This document shows, in pieces, positions 1 through 5,574 of a stretch of DNA of 5,574 nucleotides. Below the pieces are notes generated by a model. The model made no database searches, was not told the DNA's origin, and was given only the letters and a program-made list of their open reading frames with translations. A program made the translations under genes and the position numbers. Numbering within the stretch: position 1 is the stretch's first letter; every line of letters starts with the position of its first letter. The stretch is from Puniceicoccales bacterium (GTDB taxonomy: Bacteria; Verrucomicrobiota; Verrucomicrobiia; Opitutales; JAIRLM01). The stretch covers positions 1 to 5,574 of the forward strand of contig JAITFC010000115.1 of NCBI GenBank assembly GCA_031281635.1. The letters run 5' to 3'.

Positions 1-1605
1 ACCCTTTCGGGATTTCCAGGAGTGGAGCTGAAACCAGATGTCAAATTGAAATTTCTGAAAAATGGTAGAGTTGAGTTCACAGCAAATGGCAAAACTTGGA
101 CTGCAAGCACTACAATTTCCGAAAGAGACAGAATTGTCAAATTAACTTTTTCAAGATTATCAGACATAGATACTTTCTGGGAAATGAATAATTGGCGCAA
201 TGCCGTTGTTGCCGGCGAAATGAATTTTGAAACATTTGCGGATTGCAAAATTGAAATTCTGACTCATTTCCCGGAAGGGAGGAGCAAACTTGTTCTGCAA
301 CTCAATGAACGCGTGCGATGCGTCGATCGCGACGGTCGTAGCTTTATTATCCTGCGACAGAGTGACGGCACAGCACTTGAATTTCTCGTATCAGAGGAAT
401 CATACAGTCGAGGAGTACTGACGGTCACGTTAGGAAACACACATGCGAATTGGTTCAATTATATGCATCGACACAGTGATTTAACTCCCGGCATGACAGC
501 ATATGAAAACATAGAGATTGGAGGTATTTCTGCAAATACTGTTAAGGAAAGAAGTATCTATATTTCTTTCGAAAACGACCCGGCAGATTATTGCGAATTT
601 CCACTTAATTCTACGATCGAGTTTATTAGAAGTAACAGCGGAGAAATACGTCAGATTAAGGTTTCGACTGAAGGTGGAACCGTTTATGTTGACGTGGAAA
701 GCTGTCGTGAACCTTGTCTTTATAGATTTGTAGGCAGAGACTCAGCAATTTTTTTTACATTAAAAGATTGTGATCGAAGAAGACTAGAAACGATTGGTGT
801 GAGATCTTATCGCACTGTGCATGAGGCAACCGTAGATCAAGTCATGGGAAGGTTAGATAACTATACGGGAGACATTTCTCAACAATGTTTATATGATTTA
901 CGCGTTAGAATACAACAAGCCCATGAAAATGGCGCACAAATTATTTTCGATAATAGCCTTCTCCGAGAAGAGCTCCGAATAGTATCAAATAGAGATATAA
1001 CACAAGAAAGATTGCGTTTACAAGAAAATCCTTTGCCACATGATTTCGGCGAAAATGGAGATTTTATGACAACGTTAGAAGGATTAGGAATAGCTGGAGG
1101 TCCGCTCATTCATGATATGCCAAGAGATATCCTCACTCTTTTAATTGGAGGAAATGGCCTCGATCCGGCAGTCATTAATCCAAGTTTTCAACATGTTCAG
1201 CCTGGTGATCCCCGCGGGGCCAAAAATTTATTTTTTGCCCGCTTACGCGAATGTTGCAGGTCGCAAGAAATTTTTCTGCGTGCCGCGACTGGCCTGCTTT
1301 CAATGAGTTATACACAAGGATATGCCGATTGGCAGTTCATTCCTTCGGCAATTCCACTGCCGAATGGGAGGGTGGATCCAACAAATTTTCACCGTGACAT
1401 CCTAGCCATAGAAGATGATGGATCCGTCATAATTGATGCAATCCACATTGCGTGTCATGAGGAAGATCTAAGAGCCGGAACTCCCTTCAATTTTATCCAC
1501 GTGCGACGCAAAGTGAGTCCTAATGGTTCCGTTGAGATATTAGAAGCCTGCCGTTGTTCCGCCCTGCAACCTAGCCAAACCGAGACAACGATCCAATTCT
1601 TTTGA
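1..1605 (+). CDS. Unrecognised ~530-residue protein, probably 5'-truncated by the window; weak HECT-like C-terminal pattern
   Basis: I do not recognise this protein with confidence. The first usable start is GTG at 22, giving 527 residues, but the frame is open back to base 1 and the AGGA before that GTG abuts it with no spacing, so the real start is probably outside the window. It ends with tandem stops TGATGA at 1603-1608. No signal peptide or membrane segment is visible. Residues 1-250 (from the GTG) are beta-rich alternating sequence; 285-345 look helical. Residues 368-424 (ILTLLIGG, a D at 381, FFARL, FLRAATG) resemble the order of conserved blocks at the N-lobe/C-lobe junction of HECT E3 ligases, with C478 (IACHEEDL) as the only plausible active-site cysteine; this is by-eye similarity only. 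Base composition is clearly AT-richer than lptB and mcsB. It converges on lptB and shares no operon here. Being a real gene is near certain; its function is not. Confidence 0.85.
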   Translation, partial: TLSGFPGVELKPDVKLKFLKNGRVEFTANGKTWTASTTISERDRIVKLTFSRLSDIDTFWEMNNWRNAVVAGEMNFETFADCKIEILTHFPEGRSKLVLQLNERVRCVDRDGRSFIILRQSDGTALEFLVSEESYSRGVLTVTLGNTHANWFNYMHRHSDLTPGMTAYENIEIGGISANTVKERSIYISFENDPADYCEFPLNSTIEFIRSNSGEIRQIKVSTEGGTVYVDVESCREPCLYRFVGRDSAIFFTLKDCDRRRLETIGVRSYRTVHEATVDQVMGRLDNYTGDISQQCLYDLRVRIQQAHENGAQIIFDNSLLREELRIVSNRDITQERLRLQENPLPHDFGENGDFMTTLEGLGIAGGPLIHDMPRDILTLLIGGNGLDPAVINPSFQHVQPGDPRGAKNLFFARLRECCRSQEIFLRAATGLLSMSYTQGYADWQFIPSAIPLPNGRVDPTNFHRDILAIEDDGSVIIDAIHIACHEEDLRAGTPFNFIHVRRKVSPNGSVEILEACRCSALQPSQTETTIQFF

Positions 1606-1631
1606 TGAATGGGTATTAGAGCCTTGCAAAA

Positions 1632-1726
1632 TAGACATTTTTCAAAATTTTCAAAAACAACCTAAAAACAGCCCGAAAAGTGGCTTGAAAGGTTGGGTTT
1701 TAGGAGTTTTAAAAAAAATGTCTAAT
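1632..1726 (+). repeat. ~95-bp intergenic repeat, copy 1 (MITE-like, terminal inverted repeats)
   Basis: This segment is repeated in inverted orientation at 3936-4028 with 8 substitutions and one 2-nt gap, about 89% identity. Its ends are perfect 11-bp inverted repeats, TAGACATTTTT at 1632-1642 and AAAAATGTCTA at 1714-1724. Inside, CAACC (1658-1662) can pair with GGTTG (1691-1695) around a second stem AGCC (1670-1673)/GGCT (1682-1685). An alternative stem is CCTAAAAAC (1661-1669) with GTTTTAGG (1697-1704). It begins 26 bp after the stop of the upstream gene. The TA at both ends would fit the TA target duplication known for Tc1/mariner and IS630-type elements, but that assignment is inference. 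It has no coding capacity. Confidence 0.85.
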
Positions 1727-2024
1727 ATAAGACGCTGGGTCCTTCCGCAAAATTTCGAAAAGAACCCGCGTAATTCATGATGCGTTTTTGTCGATTACGT
1801 CGGCGTGATTTTTCGGGGTTGTGGTACGGTGGCAGCGAACGGGACAAAAAGCAAGAATTTTTTAAAATTTTCTGATCCTTTACGGAAATTTCTCAACGAT
1901 GCAAACATCGACCAACAAAAATCTCGCGAAAGCCCTAATACCAGCCGCCGATTAGCGCAATCAGCACACTGATAACAGACACTAAACCGCACTGTTTTGG
2001 TACGCTCAATTCATACGCAAAACT
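1727..2024. other. Non-coding convergent gap between the 527-residue gene and lptB
   Basis: The rest of the convergent gap holds no convincing gene. It contains an imperfect hairpin (1732-1771) and a short perfect one, CGATG-CAAA-CATCG at 1897-1910. Neither is directly followed by a T-tract, so neither is a classical intrinsic terminator. An AT-rich run lies near 1857-1875. On the minus strand the lptB frame stays open for 29 codons after its TAA, to a TAG at 1935-1937. Confidence 0.5.
1732..1771 (+). other. Imperfect hairpin just beyond repeat copy 1
   Basis: ACGCTGGGTCCTT (1732-1744) pairs with AAGAACCCGCGT (1760-1771) with one bulged T and one C-A mismatch, giving 4+4+3 pairs around a 15-nt loop. 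It starts 6 bp after repeat copy 1 and is not part of copy 2. A T5 run occurs only 14 nt later (1785-1789), too far for an intrinsic terminator, so any role in ending transcription from the upstream gene is a guess. Confidence 0.3.
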
Positions 2025-2744
2025 TTAGACCAGAGTAAAATTGTCTCCCAGGTAAAATTTTCGACACAGTGGATCGTCGAGGAGTGCTTTGCTATTGCCG
2101 CAGGTCAGGACTCCGCCGTCGTGAATGAGGTACGCGCGGTCAACGATCGAAAGGGTTTCGCGCACACTGTGGTCGGTGATGAGGACACCGATGGAACGCT
2201 CTTTTAGAGAAAGAATGATGCGCTGGACCTCCTGGATGCTGATGGGATCGACGCCGCTAAATGGTTCGTCGAGTAGAAGAATTTTCGGCCGAATGAGCAG
2301 GGCACGGGCAATTTCCAATCGTCGCCGCTCTCCCCCGCTGAGTGCGATGGCCGGTTGCCGTTCCAAGTGTTTCAGGGAGAACTCTTCCAGGGCCTGTTCC
2401 ACGCGTTCTTCTCGTTCCGCACAGCCGATTGGAAGGACTTCTGCGATGGCCTGGAGATTTTGTCGAACGGTCAATTTCCGAAAAATTGATAGATCCTGTG
2501 GCAAATAGCCCAATCCCTCACGAGCCCGCTTATAGATTGGTTTTTTGGTGATATCCGACTGGCCGAGAAAAACTCTGCCCGCACTCGGTTTAACAAGTCC
2601 CACAACCATCAGAAAAGTCGTTGTTTTTCCAGCACCATTGGGACCGAGCAGGCCAACAATCTCTCCCGCATCGACATGCAAGCTTACGTCGCGTACGACA
2701 ATGCGATTTCCGTACGTTTTTTTCAGATGTTCCGCTCGCAGCAT
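2025..2744 (-). CDS. lptB: LPS export ABC transporter ATP-binding protein LptB
   Basis: Cytoplasmic ATPase subunit of the Lpt machine: as a dimer it binds LptF/LptG in the inner membrane and uses ATP to drive lipopolysaccharide to the outer membrane. The 239-residue product has all ABC motifs in order: Walker A GPNGAGKTT (34-42), Q-loop Q83 in YLPQD, signature LSGGERRRLEIARA (135-148), Walker B ILLLDEP (155-161) with catalytic E160, D-loop GVDP (164-167) and switch H192 in TDHSVRET. The LptB-typical SIFRKL (86-91), with F88 at the position that couples to LptF/G in E. coli, and LLDEPFSGVDPIS separate it from generic ABC ATPases; the length matches the family. ATG at 2744 is chosen over an in-frame TTG at 2750 because AAGGAG lies 6 nt upstream of the ATG. 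It lies 12 nt after the mcsB-like gene and is surely co-transcribed. No lptA, lptC, lptF or lptG is in the window. Confidence 0.96.
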   Translation of the reverse strand: MLRAEHLKKTYGNRIVVRDVSLHVDAGEIVGLLGPNGAGKTTTFLMVVGLVKPSAGRVFLGQSDITKKPIYKRAREGLGYLPQDLSIFRKLTVRQNLQAIAEVLPIGCAEREERVEQALEEFSLKHLERQPAIALSGGERRRLEIARALLIRPKILLLDEPFSGVDPISIQEVQRIILSLKERSIGVLITDHSVRETLSIVDRAYLIHDGGVLTCGNSKALLDDPLCRKFYLGDNFTLV

Positions 2745-2750
2745 GGCCAA

Positions 2751-2756
2751 CTCCTT
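2751..2756 (-). promoter_or_regulatory. Ribosome binding site of lptB
   Basis: On the minus strand AAGGAG sits 6 nt before the lptB ATG and begins directly after the TAA stop of the upstream mcsB-like gene (2757-2759). It fixes the lptB start at 2744. The arrangement allows ribosomes ending on mcsB to reinitiate on lptB. Confidence 0.85.
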
Positions 2757-3809
2757 TTAACGCAATGCAATACCAGTGAAAGCTTTGCGCAATTGTTCCG
2801 CGCGAAGAGTTTCTTGCCGTTCTCCGGTAATCCACACATTCCGAATAAGTTGCAAATGAATGGGTTGCAACTCCACAATGAATGCATCAATGGTGGGGAT
2901 AAGCTCTGAGGGGAAAATTTCCATGCAGGCAGCAAGACGCGCCTGGGACAACAAACTGAGAGCCTCCGCGAATGACATGCACCGGGCAGATGTGAGCATG
3001 CCGAGTACGCGGGAGAAACGATCTCCTAATTGCTCTGGCAGAGTGCGTTCCAACTCTCTGCGCGCCATCAATTCCTGATCGCGTATGGCCTCACCGACAC
3101 CGTGCATGCGCCGCAAAATCTCTTCTTCGCTCTCGCCGAGGGAGCTGCGATTGCAGATCTGGAAAAAACAGCCATCCGCCTCTGTGCCAGTCCCGGAAAA
3201 GCCTCCGATGGCGCAGCCGATTGTCTGTGCGGCGTAAAGAATTTGCGAAATTCTTTCCGTTGCCACGAGACCGGGCAAAAAAAATAGCAGAGATGCGCGC
3301 AAACCAGTCCCCAAATTCTCCGGGAATGCGGCGAGATATCCTTTTTTGTCATCGAAGGCAAATTCTACGTAGCGAGCCATTTCGTCATCGACTCCATTTA
3401 CGACGCTGTGGGCCTCGCGCAGTTGCAATCCCGACATTATGGTGCTGATTTTTACGTGTTCCCCGTCATTGAAACGGACCTGCATGGGAAGATTATGCAT
3501 CTCTGCAATGGCCACATGAGAGCCGGATGCGAGAAAATTTTTCCCGCACATACGCCGCTCTTGGAAATAGGGCCGTTCCGGGACGGCTAACTGCCGCAGT
3601 TGCCAAAAATGGAAGTCGCCATTGCATTTCCGCAGCGCTTCATAGCCGCGGGATAGTTGCGCCAATTGCATGTCCGATGTCGCCCAAGAAGGAAAGCGCT
3701 CACCGGCGAAATTGCGCGCGATGCGTATGCGCGAACTAATGATGACGGGTTCCTTCCCGGTGACCCAGCAAGGAGTAGTGCGTGCGTGCGAGATGAGGAG
3801 AGAATTCAT
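2757..3809 (-). CDS. mcsB: McsB-like ATP:guanido phosphotransferase (protein-arginine kinase family), divergent active site
   Basis: In Bacillus, McsB phosphorylates arginines in proteins to mark them for ClpCP degradation. This 350-residue product (B. subtilis McsB about 363) keeps the fold landmarks: IISSRIRIARN (23-33), FP (39-40), the loop FNDGEHVKIS (113-122), NGVDDE (138-143), GYL...GTGLRAS (157-173), GTGTEADGCFFQICN (206-220), LGESEEEI (224-231) and RFSRVLGML (264-272). Aligned by eye, the acidic catalytic pair EE is D115-G116, the reactive Cys is F162, the phosphate-binding Arg is G202, the Glu of GEGSE is T207, and the RDxxRA phosphoarginine-binding motif is QETLRA (332-337). It may therefore be inactive or altered in specificity. 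ATG at 3809 is preferred to an in-frame TTG at 3839; the sequence upstream (GGAATGGGAAACGG) is only a weak ribosome site. The usual partner McsA is not adjacent. It is first in an operon with lptB. Family is certain; activity and exact symbol are less so. Confidence 0.9.
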   Translation of the reverse strand: MNSLLISHARTTPCWVTGKEPVIISSRIRIARNFAGERFPSWATSDMQLAQLSRGYEALRKCNGDFHFWQLRQLAVPERPYFQERRMCGKNFLASGSHVAIAEMHNLPMQVRFNDGEHVKISTIMSGLQLREAHSVVNGVDDEMARYVEFAFDDKKGYLAAFPENLGTGLRASLLFFLPGLVATERISQILYAAQTIGCAIGGFSGTGTEADGCFFQICNRSSLGESEEEILRRMHGVGEAIRDQELMARRELERTLPEQLGDRFSRVLGMLTSARCMSFAEALSLLSQARLAACMEIFPSELIPTIDAFIVELQPIHLQLIRNVWITGERQETLRAEQLRKAFTGIALR

Positions 3810-3935
3810 GCAAAACCGTTTCCCATTCCGTAGGCGCAAAGTGATGCCGTTGCAAGCGGAATGTACGTGTTGCCGTAAAATGGGCGCAATTTCTGTCCCG
3901 ATGGGTCTCTGGGACGTCCCGTGGCAGGAATAAAC
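3810..3935 (-). other. Leader region of the mcsB-like gene with GGGAC/GTCCC palindromes
   Basis: These ~125 bp between repeat copy 2 and the mcsB ATG must contain the mcsB-lptB leader unless transcription starts further upstream. They include a perfect 10-bp palindrome GGGACGTCCC (3911-3920) with another GTCCC at 3895-3899. These could form an operator or a hairpin but match no site I know. The mcsB frame is open back to 3947 but without an ATG or GTG codon. No convincing -35/-10 pair was found. Confidence 0.3.
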
Positions 3936-4028
3936 ATTAGACTTTTTTCAAAACTCCTAAAACTCAACCCTTCAAGCCACTTTTCGGACTGTTTTTAGGT
4001 TGTTTTCGGGAATTTTGAAAAATGTTTA
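3936..4028 (-). repeat. ~95-bp intergenic repeat, copy 2 (inverted relative to copy 1)
   Basis: Read on the minus strand this matches 1632-1726 over its whole length; the match decays abruptly at both ends. On the plus strand the paired blocks are CAACC (3965-3969)/GGTTG (3998-4002) and AGCC (3975-3978)/GACT (3987-3990); the latter keeps pairing as a G-U wobble only in minus-strand RNA, the direction of mcsB transcription. The termini are less perfect than in copy 1: ATGTTTA at 4022-4028 faces ATTAGAC at 3936-3942, although TAAACAT at 3931-3937, overlapping that edge, restores a 7-bp match. It lies in the gap between the 198-residue gene and mcsB. Confidence 0.85.
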
Positions 4029-4067
4029 TTATCGTTTCAAACCCCGGCAGAATGCCTACAATCCGCT

Positions 4068-4094
4068 GCAAAATCGTAAATATGGAAATTTTGC
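4068..4094. repeat. 7-bp inverted repeat downstream of the 198-residue gene
   Basis: GCAAAAT (4068-4074) and ATTTTGC (4088-4094) form a perfect 7-bp inverted repeat with a 13-nt loop. An overlapping GAAATT (4085-4090)/AATTTC (4107-4112) offers an alternative stem. It lies 110 bp beyond the stop of the minus-strand gene at 4205 and has no following T-tract, so a terminator role is only possible. In AT-rich DNA such a repeat can arise by chance. Confidence 0.25.
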
Positions 4095-4204
4095 GAATTC
4101 ATAACAGAATTTCTTAATTGTTTCGTCTCTTTGTCTTGCGATACTGTGGATATTGGCATACAATCGCTAGAAAAAGTTAAAAAGCTTGCAATATCTCATA
4201 CGCT

Positions 4205-4801
4205 CTATGATGTGATGCTCACAGAGTACGAGAGGAACATTCTCATTTTCGAGAAAAACCGTGCCGCAACTTCACGGAACCAAACGAATTTATGCGATGA
4301 GGAACTCTGGGTAAGTGGTTGCGCACCGTCGGGATTACTGGCATGGGACTCATCGCTAGAAGGAATATCGAAGTTAAGTTCACCCCCAGACAGGTCGCCT
4401 TCAGACATTCCAGGCGCATCGAGTGCACCGTCTAAAAAAATAATTTCTGCAGACAATTCGACACCTCTCTCCTCGCTGTGATCAGATGGAGGGCTATGAA
4501 GAGGCAGAGCGCTTAGCAAAAAACATAAGATGAGATAGTTCTTTCCCTCCTCGGTGTGGAACCTAATCGCGAGCCATGCTCGAAAAGCGGGAAACAAACT
4601 GTGTGAATAGCAGAATTTTAATAAATCCCACGCTGCACCCGTCCTATGCTCTTTCAATTCGGGAATTGATGCCGCTATCTCCTTGCAATACACGCTCGGA
4701 TTTTTGCCTAGTTTTTTGGCGTGCTGATCAGCTTTGGTACAAAAATGCTCAATTTGCTTAATTCCGGGTCCGGCGAATTCGCAACCCTCACACGTAGGCA
4801 C
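4205..4801 (-). CDS. Hypothetical 198-residue protein: Cys/His-rich N-terminus, hydrophobic segment, Ser/acidic C-terminal part
   Basis: I do not recognise this protein. From a GTG start at 4801 it has a Cys/His-rich first part (C4, C7, H19, C21, H27, C39) that could bind a metal, though no known zinc-finger spacing fits. A short hydrophobic stretch NYLILCFLLSALPL (88-101) may be a membrane or export segment. Residues 104-170 are rich in Ser, Asp, Glu, Pro and Gly and likely disordered. A basic-aromatic end (FVWFREVAARFFSKMRMFL) follows and could be an amphipathic helix. Only GAG overlapping the start resembles a ribosome site, so the start is uncertain; a start nearer the hydrophobic stretch would make that a signal-like N-terminus, but no ATG or clear site supports it. 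It lies 116 bp downstream of rnhC on the same strand. A 116-residue opposite-strand frame (4131-4481) is the main rival; I prefer this one for length. Confidence 0.5.
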   Translation of the reverse strand: MPTCEGCEFAGPGIKQIEHFCTKADQHAKKLGKNPSVYCKEIAASIPELKEHRTGAAWDLLKFCYSHSLFPAFRAWLAIRFHTEEGKNYLILCFLLSALPLHSPPSDHSEERGVELSAEIIFLDGALDAPGMSEGDLSGGELNFDIPSSDESHASNPDGAQPLTQSSSSHKFVWFREVAARFFSKMRMFLSYSVSITS

Positions 4802-4917
4802 CTCGTGATTGTCTCATAAATTCCCACGCATTGCAAGCAAATTCTGGCATTGTGTATCTCGACGAAAAATTTTGCTGAAATTTTTTTGCATTCACGTGCT
4901 GCGCCGAGAAAAAGTTT

Positions 4918-5574
4918 CTACGCAAAGAGGGCTTTTTGTGCCGTACTAAAGTGCAATTTTGCGAATTCGCCGAAGCGATTGGCTCCGAGGTGTTTTATGA
5001 GACTTTTCCCCTGCTCCAAGACCGCTTCCCCGGCTCCGCGCAGCAATGTTTCTCCGGCAATTTCCGATAGATTTTTCATGGCTCGCAGGAATTCAGCCCG
5101 GGCAACAATGGATGCTGCCGCCACGACTGGATCTTCCTCGGCACGCGGCCGCATCTCGATTTGGACGGGCACATTGCGAAAAAAATTCTGCACCAGCGGT
5201 TGCCGGGAAAACTGGTCCAAAAGGACGCGGGCAACACTTCTGCGCAGCAGCGCATTGGCGAGACTTTTGGAATGGTACCAAGCGAGCAAGCGGTTGAGAT
5301 TTTCCTGAAATCCACCATAGAGCTCGTTGTACTTGCGCATGCTCAGGGAGAAAACCTCTACGGTCACTCCATCGGTTTCGCGAATGCACTTATCCAGCGC
5401 GAAAATTTGCCCGTCTGTTCCAATGCTTTTGCAGTCCTTGACGCCGGCTTTCATCCAGGCCCGCACCTGATCCCCTCCGGCAATGACACAGGCAGACACT
5501 AGCGGCCCGAAGAGGTCTCCCTTGCCCGATTCGTCCATGCCACCGTGCTCTTCGAACCAATCCGGATGGAGATC
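4918..5574 (-). CDS. rnhC: Ribonuclease HIII, C-terminal catalytic part (5' end beyond the window)
   Basis: Endonuclease that cuts the RNA strand of RNA-DNA hybrids in the cytoplasm. An internal Met at 5538 opens a 206-residue stretch, but the frame continues without a stop to the right edge (DLHPDWFEEHGG then MDESGKGD), and that Met occupies the place of the T in the usual GTDESGKGD. The true start and the N-terminal TBP-like domain typical of HIII (whole protein about 300 residues) must therefore lie outside. Counting that Met as 1, D2 and E3 in DESGKGD mark HIII rather than HII (DEAGRG). D108 in VLLDQF and E149 in ASIVARAEF are the likely remaining metal ligands; VKDCKSIG (33-40) corresponds to the DSK motif, and NRFGEFAKLHF (187-197) to the HIII-typical end. 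All catalytic residues appear intact. The next gene on the same strand begins 116 bp after its TAG. Confidence 0.93.
   Translation of the reverse strand, partial: DLHPDWFEEHGGMDESGKGDLFGPLVSACVIAGGDQVRAWMKAGVKDCKSIGTDGQIFALDKCIRETDGVTVEVFSLSMRKYNELYGGFQENLNRLLAWYHSKSLANALLRRSVARVLLDQFSRQPLVQNFFRNVPVQIEMRPRAEEDPVVAAASIVARAEFLRAMKNLSEIAGETLLRGAGEAVLEQGKSLIKHLGANRFGEFAKLHFSTAQKALFA

Noticed and set aside
1632..1726. Repeat copy 1 as an ordinary intrinsic terminator
   Set aside because: The stems are not followed by a U-tract in either direction; the T-runs are part of the inverted ends, and the inverted full-length copy upstream of mcsB fits a mobile or dispersed repeat better.
1795..1992. Minus-strand 65-codon frame after lptB with a GTG start and CxxC near its N-terminus
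   Set aside because: No ribosome site, no recognisable motif, and it overlaps AT-rich palindromic non-coding sequence.
2125..2508. Plus-strand 127-codon Arg/Ser-rich frame inside lptB
   Set aside because: It is the antisense of well-conserved lptB codons, and its Arg/Ser-rich composition is typical of such shadow frames.
4131..4481. Plus-strand 116-codon frame preceded by a promoter-like pair TTGCGA (4136-4141) and TACAAT (4159-4164) with 17-nt spacing
   Set aside because: The promoter match is decent but lies inside the frame, no ribosome site precedes a later ATG, and the product looks like the complement of the longer minus-strand gene. Such matches are common by chance in AT-rich DNA.
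4087..4968. Exact 14-bp direct repeat AATTTTGCGAATTC at 4087-4100 and 4955-4968
   Set aside because: One copy encodes conserved residues near the RNase HIII C-terminus, and a 14-mer match of this AT-rich kind is plausible by chance in 5.6 kb.
5161..5502. Plus-strand 113-codon frame antisense to rnhC
   Set aside because: Fully contained in the conserved RNase HIII catalytic domain on the other strand, with no independent support.

Overview
The window reads as chromosomal DNA of a Gram-negative-type (diderm) bacterium. LptB, the lipopolysaccharide-export ATPase, implies an outer membrane. RNase HIII and a McsB-type guanidino kinase homologue alongside it are best known from Firmicutes but also occur in Chlamydiae and relatives. 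Together they suggest, as inference only, a member of the Planctomycetes-Verrucomicrobia-Chlamydiae group. No marker gene that would settle this is present.

Layout, left to right. (1) 1-1605, plus strand: a long, AT-richer, unrecognised protein, probably cut by the left edge. Its C-terminal 160 residues show a weak resemblance to the HECT ubiquitin-ligase fold. (2) 1606-2024: a 419-bp gap where this gene and lptB converge. It holds one copy of a ~95-bp repeat and an adjacent hairpin. (3) 2025-3809, minus strand: a tight two-gene unit transcribed mcsB-like then lptB, with 12 nt between them and the lptB ribosome binding site starting at the mcsB stop codon. (4) 3810-4204: a 395-bp gap with a second, inverted copy of the same repeat and some short palindromes. 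(5) 4205-4801, minus strand: an unrecognised 198-residue protein with a Cys/His-rich start, a hydrophobic stretch and a Ser/acidic tail. (6) 4918-5574, minus strand: RNase HIII (rnhC), whose N-terminal part lies beyond the right edge.

The clearest unexplained structure is the pair of ~95-bp repeats at 1632-1726 and 3936-4028. They lie in opposite orientation on either side of the mcsB-lptB unit and are about 89% identical, and every substitution between them is a transition. Copy 1 has perfect 11-bp terminal inverted repeats beginning and ending in TA, so it looks like a small non-autonomous (MITE-like) element or a dispersed structured repeat. The second notable point is that the McsB-like protein has the family fold motifs but has lost several residues used for catalysis in Bacillus McsB, so it may be a pseudokinase or have another specificity.

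The genes do not form one obvious pathway: envelope assembly (LptB), possible protein-arginine phosphorylation or its relic (McsB-like), and RNA-DNA hybrid removal (RNase HIII) sit beside two proteins of unknown function.
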